NCBI GenBank assembly: GCA_016177735.1
Contig: JACOUS010000012.1
Coordinates: 1-50,545, forward strand
Length of the DNA stretch: 50,545 nucleotides
DNA from: Ignavibacteriales bacterium
GTDB taxonomy: Bacteria > Bacteroidota > Ignavibacteria > Ignavibacteriales > Melioribacteraceae
Direction of reading: 5' to 3'
How positions within the stretch are numbered: the stretch's first letter is position 1; the number at the start of each line of letters is the position of its first letter. Of this stretch, positions 23,201-31,496 are shown one piece after another. The translations under genes and the position numbers were made by a program. The notes beneath the pieces were generated by a model that saw only the letters and a program-made list of their open reading frames with translations, was not told the origin of the DNA and ran no database searches.

Positions 23201-23743
23201 ATGAAAGAGGAGAAAGAGCTTTTCTTCGTAGAAGAACGTTTTGATCAAAGATGGAATTTATTTTTTGTTACGCCCATTGCCGCCGGATTTATCATTTTTC
23301 AAATCTATTCTCTTTACAGCCAATTAATTTTGCATTCGCCGATCGGCTCCGATCCGCTCACAGATTTTGAATTGATTATTCTCTCGATTTTTGTAATCCC
23401 TCTTATGATTGCAATTATCTGGCTTTTCTTTGTGATGAAATTAACCGTGAAAGCAGACGAGAAAAAAATTTTTATAAGATTTTATCCGCTGATGAAAAAA
23501 GAAATTTTATTTGATGAGATAGAGAGTTTTGAAATAAAAGAATTCAATCCGGTAATCGATTTCGGCGGATGGGGGCTACGTTATTCTATTCTGTGGAAAA
23601 CAACCGGTTATATAATGAGAGGAAAAGTCGGAGTGCATATTCATCTGAAGAACAAAAAGAATATTTTAATCGGCACACAGAGAGCAAATGAATTGTACCT
23701 GATTATTAAAAAAATTGTAGAGACGCAGCATGCTGCGTCTTAG
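23201..23743 (+). CDS. Two-helix membrane protein with PH-like soluble part
   Basis: 180 residues with a GTGAGGTTAAT leader. Two hydrophobic segments, about 22-42 (LFFVTPIAAGFIIFQIYSLY) and 58-80 (ELIILSIFVIPLMIAIIWLFF), are followed by a cytoplasmic domain (KLTVKADEKKIFIRFYPLMKKEILFDEIESFEI and GWGLRYSILWKTTGYIMRGKVGV) that resembles bacterial PH-like domains of DUF6141-type proteins. The last four codons and the stop lie inside a 20-nt palindrome (23721-23740), so the C-terminal tail comes from a repeat and the native end may have been lost. Function unknown. Confidence 0.7.
   Translation: MKEEKELFFVEERFDQRWNLFFVTPIAAGFIIFQIYSLYSQLILHSPIGSDPLTDFELIILSIFVIPLMIAIIWLFFVMKLTVKADEKKIFIRFYPLMKKEILFDEIESFEIKEFNPVIDFGGWGLRYSILWKTTGYIMRGKVGVHIHLKNKKNILIGTQRANELYLIIKKIVETQHAAS
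23721..23740. repeat. Palindrome overlapping the 3' end of the membrane protein gene
   Basis: AGACGCAGCATGCTGCGTCT is a perfect 20-nt palindrome, preceded by TGTAG as in the hairpins at 36400 and 48861. It lies between two convergent genes and could terminate both. Confidence 0.85.
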
Positions 23744-23750
23744 AGTTAAA

Positions 23751-24011
23751 TTATTTTTCTACTTCAAGCTCAACGAGTTTCGAAGAAACTCCCGGCAATA
23801 CGGAAACCTTTCTTGCAAGTTCTTTATTCTGTTCATCTGTTCCGCAAATTTCCAAAATCAATAAACCCGAATCGGAACAATTATCGAGAACACCGTCGTG
23901 CAAACCAAGTCGTGTTTTAATTGTGCAGCCCCAGCCGGTTAATATTTGCTGAACTTTTATGGCTGAATCTTTTCTGCTTCCAATCAAAATCAAAAGAATT
24001 GTTCTTTTCAT
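23751..24011 (-). CDS. TM1266-like ACT-fold small protein
   Basis: 86 residues: KRTILLILIGSRKDSAIKVQQILTGWGCTIKTRLGLHD, then GLLILEICGTDEQNKELARKVSVLPGVSSKLVELE. The beta-alpha-beta-beta-alpha-beta order, with a Gly-containing loop between halves and a closing 'LPGV--K-V', matches the NikR-C/ACT-like fold of TM1266-type proteins that accompany iron-only hydrogenases. No hydrogenase or maturase gene lies in the window, so the role here is unclear. It is transcribed away from the DUF2975 operon and converges with the membrane protein gene across the 23721 palindrome. Confidence 0.65.
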   Translation of the reverse strand: MKRTILLILIGSRKDSAIKVQQILTGWGCTIKTRLGLHDGVLDNCSDSGLLILEICGTDEQNKELARKVSVLPGVSSKLVELEVEK

Positions 24012-24088
24012 TTTGTCTCCGAAATATTAATCGCTAAACCAAACTTAGACGAATCAATCTTCTTTTTCAATTGAAACAATCTCACGGT

Positions 24089-24117
24089 AAATATTTATTG
24101 ATATTCAATAAATATTT
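24089..24117. promoter_or_regulatory. Operator-like palindrome upstream of the DUF2975 operon
   Basis: AAATATTTATTG (24089-24100) and CAATAAATATTT (24106-24117) form a perfect 12-bp inverted repeat with a 5-nt spacer. It ends 1 nt before the -35 box at 24119. The position suits a regulator binding site; the HTH protein of the same operon is the natural candidate. Confidence 0.6.
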
Positions 24118-24118
24118 C

Positions 24119-24147
24119 TTGACAAAGAGAAATAATCTCGTTAAGTT
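24119..24147 (+). promoter_or_regulatory. Promoter of the DUF2975 operon
   Basis: TTGACA (24119-24124), a 17-nt spacer and TAAGTT (24142-24147) give a sigma-70-type promoter with a consensus -35 and weaker -10. Transcription would begin about 20 nt before the GTG at 24173. Confidence 0.5.
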
Positions 24148-24172
24148 GAAAACGAAAGCCTTGGAGGACAAA

Positions 24173-24805
24173 GTGAAGGAAAAAAAGAAAACCGGAACTG
24201 CTGTAGTTAGTGCTTACAGTTTACTTTCAATTTTTTTCGGCGGATTGATTGCAATTACACTGTTGCAAATAGGACTTTTCTTGCTCGGTATTTTCTCGCC
24301 CGGCAGATTTTTACCGACATTCCCGAATGGAATGGAGGTAACATTGAATCCGAACGAAGTTGAAGTGTGGACCGATCAATCGAGTAAATATTCCGTCTTC
24401 GGCATCGAAGGAATTTTAACTGTGTACGAACCGAACATGCCGGTTTTCATTTGTTCGAATCTGATTCCGATTTCCGTTTACGCCTCACTGCTTGTAATTG
24501 TTTTTCTGATCAGGAAAATCATCGGCACAATAAACAGAGGCAGTCCTTTTACGGTAAAAAACGGAAACCGCATAAGAATAATTTCTATGCTGATAATCTT
24601 TGTTCCGCTGTTTGTTGTACTGCTCAGGTATATCATCAAATTAAGTTTGCCGGCAGATTTAACAATCAACGGAATGGGAATCGCGATGCATGCTTTCCGC
24701 TTCGATTTTATTTCCACGTTAACACTCGGATTAATTGTAATGGCAATCGGCGAAGTTTTTGTAGCCGGCGCAAAACTAAAAGAAGAAAATGGATTAATGG
24801 TGTGA
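24173..24805 (+). CDS. DUF2975 membrane protein (first copy)
   Basis: 210 residues from GTG 24173, 5 nt after GGAGGACAAA; the in-frame ATG at 24071 precedes the promoter and operator and cannot be used. Four hydrophobic segments: LLSIFFGGLIAITLLQIGLFLLG, IPISVYASLLVIVFLI, IISMLIIFVPLFVVLL and FISTLTLGLIVMAIGEVFVAG. The loop RKIIGTINRGSPFTVKNGNRIR between segments 2 and 3 and the ending AKLKEENGLMV are typical DUF2975 (PF11188) features. These proteins are regularly encoded next to a small YozG-like HTH regulator, as here. Function unknown, with a possible role in sensing or controlling the regulator. Confidence 0.87.
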   Translation: MKEKKKTGTAVVSAYSLLSIFFGGLIAITLLQIGLFLLGIFSPGRFLPTFPNGMEVTLNPNEVEVWTDQSSKYSVFGIEGILTVYEPNMPVFICSNLIPISVYASLLVIVFLIRKIIGTINRGSPFTVKNGNRIRIISMLIIFVPLFVVLLRYIIKLSLPADLTINGMGIAMHAFRFDFISTLTLGLIVMAIGEVFVAGAKLKEENGLMV

Positions 24806-24812
24806 GGGAAAA

Positions 24813-25610
24813 ATGAGAACAAATAACAACTCAAAAAATTTGTTAAAAATGTTGATCAATGTTTTGTGGTACGGTGGTCTTTCTGCTTCGATTATTTTAA
24901 TTCTTGCTGTCGTGTTGTTTAATCTCTCGGTTATAGGTTTAATAAATGTAAAAATGCCTATCATTTCGATTGAGATGAATAATCATGCGTACAGATTTAA
25001 CTCACAGTACACAGAAGTAAAGCGGATAGATGCAATTTTAAAGGAGTTTATAGAGGTAGAACTAGCACGAACTAAATATTTTTCAAATCCTTTTTTTGTT
25101 GATGCTGCAGAACAACTATATGAGATGGATTTCAATAAAATACCTACAATAAATAAAGAATCAGTGGGAAATTTTCACATAGTCTTTGATACTAAAAGGT
25201 ACTTATTTCCAATAAGATATTTTGAGCATCGATTGACTCCTGAATTGATTATCGGATTTTCATTTCTTCTTATTTTCATTGCGGCGTTATTTGTTATCAT
25301 ACTCAACAATCTCAAAAAGATATTCAATAACTATACAGCCGACGGAACTTTCTCAAGTGAGAATTCGGAACTTCTGAAATACATTGGCATTTATTTTTTG
25401 ATAGGTGAATTTGTTCGCGTGCTTATTTTTTATTGGATTAACAATGCCGTTGCAAGAAGGGAATGGGTCAACACTGTTCGTCAATTTTATAATTTTTCTT
25501 TTAGCGATTTTAACTTTGCACTTCTTTTTGCCGGTATAATTTTTTTAATACTTTCCAAAATTTTCCAAATGGGTGCAGTTATCAAACAAGAAAACGATTT
25601 GACTGTGTGA
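24813..25610 (+). CDS. DUF2975 membrane protein (second copy)
   Basis: 265 residues, 7 nt after the previous stop, with GTGAGGGAAAA as ribosome site. It has the same four-segment topology: VLWYGGLSASIILILAVVLF, ELIIGFSFLLIFIAALFVII, YIGIYFLIGEFVRVLIFYWI and FALLFAGIIFLILSKIFQMG. It ends with AVIKQENDLTV, the family tail. The first extracytoplasmic loop is longer and unlike that of the first copy (about 50-140), and the NRGSPF loop is replaced by NYTADGTFSSENS. Similar tails but diverged loops point to an old tandem duplication. Confidence 0.82.
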   Translation: MRTNNNSKNLLKMLINVLWYGGLSASIILILAVVLFNLSVIGLINVKMPIISIEMNNHAYRFNSQYTEVKRIDAILKEFIEVELARTKYFSNPFFVDAAEQLYEMDFNKIPTINKESVGNFHIVFDTKRYLFPIRYFEHRLTPELIIGFSFLLIFIAALFVIILNNLKKIFNNYTADGTFSSENSELLKYIGIYFLIGEFVRVLIFYWINNAVARREWVNTVRQFYNFSFSDFNFALLFAGIIFLILSKIFQMGAVIKQENDLTV

Positions 25611-25619
25611 GGAAACGAT

Positions 25620-25823
25620 ATGATACGCGTAAATCTTGACGTAATGATGGCGAAACGTAAAATGAGTTTAACGGAACTTGCAGAAAAAGTAAACATTACA
25701 ATGGCAAACCTTTCCGTGTTGAAAACAGAGAAGGCAAAAGCAATCCGCTTTTCAACGCTCGATGCAATCTGCAAAGCACTCGATTGCCAGCCGGGTGACA
25801 TTTTGGAGTATATCAAAGAATAA
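25620..25823 (+). CDS. YozG-like Cro/C1-type HTH regulator
   Basis: 67 residues: MIRVNLDVMMAKRKMSLTELAEKVNITMANLSVLKTEKAKAIRFSTLDAICKALDCQPGDILEY. This is the whole HTH_26/YozG domain with the LAEKV-IT--NLS-LK recognition helix and the CQPGDILEY ending. It follows the second DUF2975 gene by 9 nt with GTGAGGAAACG. This triad of two DUF2975 genes and HTH looks like a self-contained unit in which the HTH protein probably binds the palindrome at 24089-24117. Confidence 0.9.
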   Translation: MIRVNLDVMMAKRKMSLTELAEKVNITMANLSVLKTEKAKAIRFSTLDAICKALDCQPGDILEYIKE

Positions 25824-25911
25824 TCTGCGTGACTTTTACCCAAATTTTTAATAGTGATTTTTTTTAGGGCGGGTATTATATTCTTTTTGAAATCTTAAAA
25901 GAGAGGGGGTC

Positions 25912-28143
25912 ATGTTTAGAATTTTTTTTTTACTGATAATCTTTTCTTTACCGCTTACAATTTTCTCTTCTCCGGATTCACTTAAAACGGAAGAATTCCA
26001 AAAAGGTTTGCAAGCATTATCTAACAAAGACACAGCCGCCGCAAAAACTTTTTTCAAGCAGTCGATTAAAAAGCATAACGATGCCCCATCTAATTACGAA
26101 TACGCAAAACTTCTTTCTGTAATTAAATCACATTGGGATTTGACATCGGCAATTGAGTATTCACGCAGAGCGGTTCAACTCGATAAGAAAAATATTCCGT
26201 ACCGGCTTTTGCTTGCACAAATCAGGGAAGATCTTTTTTACGCAAGTTTTTTAAATGTGGAAGAAAGAAAAGCCGCTAAAATAGAATTCGAAAGGATTTT
26301 AGAAATAGACAGCACTTGTGTGGAAGCCCATTACAATCTTGGCAGATTACTTCAAGAAGATTTTCTCAACTTCAACCGCTCGCAGATTAAATATGTATCA
26401 AGCGGCTATGTTACAAAACTTGACCGGATGCGTTACGAAGGTTCATCTTTATCTGCTGCGGCAAAAGCCGAAATAAGAAGAGAGATTGCGAATACAGAAT
26501 TTCTGAATTCAATCGGTGATTTTACAACAAACCAAATGGATGAAGATGTTCAAGAAACCTTTGAGGAATCGGAAAAACATCTTACGGATGTGATCAAATT
26601 AAATCCGGCTGATGAAAAATCATATCTGCTTTTAACACAGATGTATATTGATAACAATATGGCGGCGAAATCTATTCCGCATTTGATCGATCTGCAAAAA
26701 GTTAACCGTAACAGCAAAGATGTCTCGATGTATCTCGGATTGGTCTATTATTTGAACAGAGAGAATGAAAAAGCATCAAAAGAATTTCAGAAAGCAATGA
26801 TGAAATTAACACCGGAGGGGTTGGGTGAATTTAAATACGAAACGGTAAAAATTCTGCTCGAGCCGAAACTCGGCGCTCGAATGGAAAATATGAGCCGCGA
26901 AGAAATTGAAGCACTCGTTATAAAATTTTGGGATATGAACGATCCGCTCTATCTTACTTCGTACAATGAAAGAATTTTGGAACATTACGCACGCGTTGCT
27001 TATGCCAATCTTTTCTTTTGGGTGCCGGAATTAAATTTTACCGGCTGGAAAACCGAACGCGGCGAAACTCTTCTGCGCTATGGACAACCTCTAAACAAAA
27101 TTAAATACAGACAAGGCGCGGATGAAAGTGCGAAAAATTGGGATTCGCCGCTCACCGAAGTTTGGGTTTATAGCGACAAATATTTCGTCTTCGAAGATGT
27201 TTACCGGAATAAGAATTTTACTTTCAGCAATCCGGAAAGGGGAAAGATTGCTGCACAGTTCGGTGTTAATTCATTCGAGGATTTTCAGAATATCAAACAA
27301 GTTCAATTTCAAGATTACGCTCCTTCGTTCGAAGGACCGGAATTTTCCGTACCGTTCAGCACATATCAATTCAAATCGGAAAAATATTATCACACGGATC
27401 TTTTCCTTAGTTATAATTTAAATCCGGCGGATACTTCATTGGCAGTCGAAAATTTTAATGACGGTTACGATCTCGGTCTTTTCCTTTTCGATTTGAGAGG
27501 AAATAAAATTGCAGATATTAAGAAAAACTATGTTTCAAATAATTTTGATGACGGGGCAAAACATAATTCAATTTTAGTAACAACAATGCCGGATACATTA
27601 ACGATTGCATTTGAACTGCTTCGCAAAAAAGATAAAGGAGTTTTTTCACGGCACGCAAAATACCGCATAAAAGAATTTAGGGAATCTAAAATGGATATAA
27701 GCGGAATTGTGCTTGCTTCCGCTGTTGAAGCCGGCAGTCCGCTCGACGGTGCAATAATCCGTAAAAATATTTCCGTTATACCTAATCCCACAAATAAATT
27801 CACGCGCAGCGATCAACTTTTTGTTTATTACGAAGTTTACAATCTTGCGATGAATAGAGAAAAGCTTACAAGTTTTGATCAGGAAATAACAATCAGAAAG
27901 AAGGACGAAGATTCGCAGCTTGGCGGTATTTTGAATAAAGTCGGCGACATACTTGGAATCGGAAAAAGCGGCGAGAAGATAACACTCACATCGCACTACC
28001 AAACTTTGGAACGCAATCCGCAAATTTATCTGCAATTGGATTTGAGCGGTTACGAACCGGCGAATTATATCGTAACAATTACAATAAAAGATCAGATATC
28101 AAACACTTCCGCCTCATCAAGTGCCGAGGTGGTTAGGGAGTAA
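25912..28143 (+). CDS. GWxTD-domain TPR protein
   Basis: 743 residues with a signal peptide (FRIFFLLIIFSLPLTIFSS). Residues 25-330 are TPR-like helical repeats (EFQKGLQALSNKDTAAAKTFF, AIEYSRRAVQLDKK, CVEAHYNLGRLLQEDF, KSYLLLTQMYIDN). Residues 335-470 form a GWxTD domain, with the motif FTGWKTERGETLLRYGQP and a preceding FWDMNDP and Y-ERILEHYARVAYAN. Residues 500-743 are beta-rich (FLSYNL, LFLFDLRGNKI, YLQLDLSGYEPANYIVTI). GWxTD proteins are a hallmark of Ignavibacteria and related lineages and have no established function. Possibly an envelope scaffold or protease-like factor. Confidence 0.88.
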   Translation: MFRIFFLLIIFSLPLTIFSSPDSLKTEEFQKGLQALSNKDTAAAKTFFKQSIKKHNDAPSNYEYAKLLSVIKSHWDLTSAIEYSRRAVQLDKKNIPYRLLLAQIREDLFYASFLNVEERKAAKIEFERILEIDSTCVEAHYNLGRLLQEDFLNFNRSQIKYVSSGYVTKLDRMRYEGSSLSAAAKAEIRREIANTEFLNSIGDFTTNQMDEDVQETFEESEKHLTDVIKLNPADEKSYLLLTQMYIDNNMAAKSIPHLIDLQKVNRNSKDVSMYLGLVYYLNRENEKASKEFQKAMMKLTPEGLGEFKYETVKILLEPKLGARMENMSREEIEALVIKFWDMNDPLYLTSYNERILEHYARVAYANLFFWVPELNFTGWKTERGETLLRYGQPLNKIKYRQGADESAKNWDSPLTEVWVYSDKYFVFEDVYRNKNFTFSNPERGKIAAQFGVNSFEDFQNIKQVQFQDYAPSFEGPEFSVPFSTYQFKSEKYYHTDLFLSYNLNPADTSLAVENFNDGYDLGLFLFDLRGNKIADIKKNYVSNNFDDGAKHNSILVTTMPDTLTIAFELLRKKDKGVFSRHAKYRIKEFRESKMDISGIVLASAVEAGSPLDGAIIRKNISVIPNPTNKFTRSDQLFVYYEVYNLAMNREKLTSFDQEITIRKKDEDSQLGGILNKVGDILGIGKSGEKITLTSHYQTLERNPQIYLQLDLSGYEPANYIVTITIKDQISNTSASSSAEVVRE

Positions 28144-28279
28144 CGGCAGAATTTTAAAATCCAGTGTTAGATTCAAGCTGTTGTGTAATTACATTTTGAT
28201 AACTAATTTTCGTTAGAAAAAAACGGAGAACAATCGGGGAAAAATAGCTACTACACTTCATCAAAAAGGAGGTAGCTTT

Positions 28280-29569
28280 ATGAACAAAAAATCTTTTTTG
28301 TTCTCCGTATTTTTCATTTTAACACTCACTTCCTCTCACCATTCACAAAGCATCAGAATTAAATTAGATTCACTCACAACTTTAGATTCAGATGAGTTTG
28401 GTATAATATTCCTTGAACAGAAGTTAAATGAGAAAGTAATTCTGCCTGATTTTGGAGTTTCCGAACCAAAATTTTTTGAAATGTTTTACAGCTGGGATAC
28501 AAAGGATGATCATTTAATATCATGTGCAGTCATACAACAAAAAGATCGGGAATTATTATTTATTGATACCAATAACAATGAAGATTTTACAGATGAACAA
28601 TCGATGATATTCCCGAATGCTCAAAACGATTTTTATGTTGATATAATATCGCAGCTCGATGCAAAGCAAAAACTAAAGCTAAAACTCTTTCGGACAGTAT
28701 CTGTGCCCGACTCTGTACAGAACAAGCTTTTTGATGATTCGGGGAATATGAATCCCGCCTTTGCAAAGATGATGTCAAATCTTGATGACAAACCCCATTT
28801 CGCCGGCGAGAAAGGTAGCTTTTATTTGGGCGGCAGAGTAACACTACGAAGAGGCACTCTGCAAATTGATAGTGTTGTTTACCAAGTTGGCGTATTTGAT
28901 TTTTCTAACAACGGTTTGTGGAATGATGAAAGTGATTTATTGCTAATTGACTATAATCAGAATAATAAATTAAACTTATTTGACGAGGAAGGTGAGATAC
29001 ATAAATTAAATGACGTTTTCTCCTTAGGTGCTAGTAGATATCGTGTTAAGTACGTAGATAAATACGGAGAATGGATAGAAATCGAAAAAACAGAAGAACA
29101 GGCAACGTTTTATTACTTAACGGAGTCGAAGCGCTCGTTTACATCATCACATGGGGAAGGCGCAGTAGATAAATTTTTATGGGAATTAACAAAAGAGGAT
29201 TTAAACGGCAACTCAATTTCATTTAAAGACTATAAAGGAAAATATCTTCTGCTAAACTTTTGGGGTGAATGGTGCAAGCCATGCCGGGAAGAAATTCCGG
29301 ATCTGATAGAAATCTATGATAATATTTCAAGAAGCAAATTGGAAATAATAAGTTTCTTGAAACCGTCCGATTTGGAAACTGCAAAGAAATTTATCAAAAA
29401 TTCCAAGATGAAATGGACCCAAATTATTTTGACAGACGAAATAGAAGATAAATTCAAAGTAAGAGGTTACCCGACTAATATTTTAATACATCCGGACGGA
29501 ACCACTTATACAAAATATGGTCAGGTTTCTAAAGACAATATTGCTAAGTTGATCGGGGATGCAAAATAA
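28280..29569 (+). CDS. Secreted protein with C-terminal TlpA-like thioredoxin domain
   Basis: 429 residues after a strong AAGGAGG ribosome site. Signal peptide (NKKSFLFSVFFILTLTSSHHSQ). Residues 25-280 hold two similar 'D-N-(N/D)-DF-DE' segments (LLFIDTNNNEDFTDEQSMIF and LLIDYNQNNKLNLFDEEGEIH), reminiscent of calcium-binding dockerin-like loops. Residues 300-429 are a thioredoxin-like domain of the TlpA/ResA type with the active site WGEWCKPCREEIPDL and YPTNILIHPDG carrying the cis-Pro. It probably reduces disulfides or handles redox in the periplasm. Unlinked to a DsbD gene. Confidence 0.86.
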   Translation: MNKKSFLFSVFFILTLTSSHHSQSIRIKLDSLTTLDSDEFGIIFLEQKLNEKVILPDFGVSEPKFFEMFYSWDTKDDHLISCAVIQQKDRELLFIDTNNNEDFTDEQSMIFPNAQNDFYVDIISQLDAKQKLKLKLFRTVSVPDSVQNKLFDDSGNMNPAFAKMMSNLDDKPHFAGEKGSFYLGGRVTLRRGTLQIDSVVYQVGVFDFSNNGLWNDESDLLLIDYNQNNKLNLFDEEGEIHKLNDVFSLGASRYRVKYVDKYGEWIEIEKTEEQATFYYLTESKRSFTSSHGEGAVDKFLWELTKEDLNGNSISFKDYKGKYLLLNFWGEWCKPCREEIPDLIEIYDNISRSKLEIISFLKPSDLETAKKFIKNSKMKWTQIILTDEIEDKFKVRGYPTNILIHPDGTTYTKYGQVSKDNIAKLIGDAK

Positions 29570-29647
29570 TTTCTAGTAAAAAGATAGGAAGCATAACTTT
29601 TGTTTATTCGGACAGTCTAAAGAAGTGCCAATAAACACGGGGGTTAT

Positions 29648-31375
29648 ATGAAAAAATATATTTATGTTTTTTTTATTCTTTTTGTCATTTCATCTACTGT
29701 TCTATTAGCTCAGACAACCGCAGAGAAAATTGATCATCTAATTTTTCAATATAACGAAAACAGACTTTTTAACGGAAGCGCATTAGTATCCGATAACTTT
29801 GAAACAATATTTAAAAACGGGTACGGACTTGCAAACATGGAGTGGAATCTTCCCAATACTCCCGATACAAAATTCAGGCTCGGTTCCGTTACCAAGCAGT
29901 TTACCTCGATGCTTATAATGCAGCTTGTTGAAAAAGGGAAAATCAAACTCGATGGAAAAATTACGGATTATCTGCCATACTACAGAAAAGATACCGGAGA
30001 TAAAATAACAATCGAATTGCTTTTGACTCACTCTTCGGGAATTCCAAGTTATACAAGCCATGAAGATTTCGGCGAAAAAGTGAGCAGAAAATTTTATAAG
30101 CCTGATGATTTTGTGAAAGAATACTGCAGCGGCGATTTGGAATTTGAGCCGGGTTCTCAATTCCTTTATAACAATTCCGGGTATTTTATACTTGGTGCAA
30201 TTATTGAAAAAGTTACTGGCATCACTTACGAAGAAGCTTTGAAGAAAAATATTCTCGAACCGCTCGGAATGAAAGATACGGGTTACGATTGGTCTGAAGC
30301 AATTGTTTCGAAACGCGCCGCTGGATACGATAAAACTTTTTCGGATTATAAAAACACTTCTTATGTTGATATGTCTCTGCCGTATTCCGCCGGTTCGCTT
30401 TATTCAACAGTTGAGGATCTTTTAATATGGGACAAGGCTCTGCAGACAGATAAACTTCTTTCCAATAAATGGAAGGAAGAGCTTTTTAAACCTCGAGCCG
30501 ATGCCTTCGGCGGAAAATATGCTTTCGGATGGATTCTGCAAAAAAAGAAAATCGGCAGCGAAGAATTTGATGTCATAACCCACGGCGGTAGTATCAACGG
30601 TTTCAATACTATCAATTATATAATTCCTAAAAAAGGTCAGGCTGTAATTCTATTTAGCAATGCAAGTGCAGCGCCTTTGAATGAGATGACTGATAAAATA
30701 ATCGGCATCCTAAACGGTGAAGAAGTCAAACCGCCGCTTAAATCTTTGGCGAATTATCTGCACGGGATTATTAACGAAGATGGAATAGATGCGGCGATCG
30801 AAAAGTTTGATGAATTGAAAAATGAAATAGATGTTTTTTCTTTAAGAGAAAATGAAATGAACATGCTTGGTTATGAAATGTTGGCAGAGAACAGATTTGA
30901 CGAAGCTTTGGGAGTTTTTAAGTTAAATGTAAGAGAGTACCCTAAATCGTACAATGTTTATGATAGTTACGGTGAAGCTTTGTTGAAAAAAGGTATTAAA
31001 GATTCGGCAATAGTGTATTATAAAAAATCGTTGGAATTTAATCCGAGAAGCAAAAACGGAATAAAAGTGCTGAAGGAATTAGGAATTGAGATCGAAGAGC
31101 CGAAGGATGCCGACGTTCCCGCAGAAATACTTCAAAGTTATACAGGCAAATACCAGCTTGCACCGAATTTTGTAATGACAATTACTATAAATGACAAGCA
31201 AATCTTTGCACAGGCAACAGGTCAGCCGCAAATAGAAATTTTTCCCGAAAGCCAAACGAAATTTTATGTAAAGGTAGTGGAAGCCAAGATTGAATTTGTG
31301 AAGGAAAACGGAAAAGTTTCAAAATTGATTCTTTATCAAAACGGCCGTGAAATGCCGGCACCGAAAATTGAATAA
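29648..31375 (+). CDS. Serine hydrolase, class C beta-lactamase family, with TPR and DUF3471-like tail
   Basis: 575 residues with a signal peptide (KKYIYVFFILFVISSTVLLAQ). The catalytic part (25-360) has S80-V-T-K83, the Y174-N-N YxN-type motif and HGGSINGF as the KTG-equivalent. A TPR-like segment follows (EMLAENRFDEALGVFKLNVREYPKSYNVYDSYGEALLKKG), then a lipocalin-like DUF3471-type domain (LQSYTGKYQLAPNFVMTITI). This composite occurs in many Bacteroidota esterase or D-Ala peptidase-like hydrolases of unknown substrate. The intrinsic terminator at 31401-31424 ends the gene. Confidence 0.9.
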   Translation: MKKYIYVFFILFVISSTVLLAQTTAEKIDHLIFQYNENRLFNGSALVSDNFETIFKNGYGLANMEWNLPNTPDTKFRLGSVTKQFTSMLIMQLVEKGKIKLDGKITDYLPYYRKDTGDKITIELLLTHSSGIPSYTSHEDFGEKVSRKFYKPDDFVKEYCSGDLEFEPGSQFLYNNSGYFILGAIIEKVTGITYEEALKKNILEPLGMKDTGYDWSEAIVSKRAAGYDKTFSDYKNTSYVDMSLPYSAGSLYSTVEDLLIWDKALQTDKLLSNKWKEELFKPRADAFGGKYAFGWILQKKKIGSEEFDVITHGGSINGFNTINYIIPKKGQAVILFSNASAAPLNEMTDKIIGILNGEEVKPPLKSLANYLHGIINEDGIDAAIEKFDELKNEIDVFSLRENEMNMLGYEMLAENRFDEALGVFKLNVREYPKSYNVYDSYGEALLKKGIKDSAIVYYKKSLEFNPRSKNGIKVLKELGIEIEEPKDADVPAEILQSYTGKYQLAPNFVMTITINDKQIFAQATGQPQIEIFPESQTKFYVKVVEAKIEFVKENGKVSKLILYQNGREMPAPKIE

Positions 31376-31400
31376 ACCGCTGAAAATTATCGGAACCAAG

Positions 31401-31424
31401 ATCCCGACAGAGTCGGGATTTTTT
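31401..31424 (+). terminator. Intrinsic terminator
   Basis: ATCCCGAC (31401-31408) and GTCGGGAT (31412-31419) form a perfect 8-bp stem with an AGA loop, followed by a run of Ts to 31424. It closes the beta-lactamase-family gene just before the arginine operon promoter. Confidence 0.92.
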
Positions 31425-31439
31425 ATAGCTAAAATTAAT

Positions 31440-31474
31440 TTGCATAATTATGCATAAATATGTATAATTATTCC
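31440..31474 (+). promoter_or_regulatory. Arginine operon promoter overlapped by two ARG-box-like palindromes
   Basis: A -35 TTGCAT (31440-31445), 17-nt spacer and -10 TATAAT (31463-31468) precede argC. TGCATAATTATGCA (31441-31454) is a perfect 14-nt palindrome and TGTATAATTATTCC (31461-31474) an imperfect one. Their centres are 20 bp apart. Both fit the ARG-box core TGnATwwwwATnCA, and 18-bp boxes 2-3 bp apart are the known layout for an ArgR hexamer. Binding would cover both promoter elements. ArgR is encoded in the same operon, so this is likely autoregulated, arginine-dependent repression. Confidence 0.7.
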
Positions 31475-31496
31475 CAAAATTTCAAAAAGAAGTAAA

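Noticed and set aside
24071-24172. Upstream ATG of the first DUF2975 frame
   Set aside because: It would precede the operator and the TTGACA promoter; GTG 24173 has a GGAGG site at the right spacing.
28246-28277. Possible hairpin around the ribosome site of the thioredoxin-domain gene (AGCTAC/GTAGCT)
   Set aside because: Only six pairs across a 20-nt loop; the GGAG stays mostly unpaired, so I do not call it regulatory.
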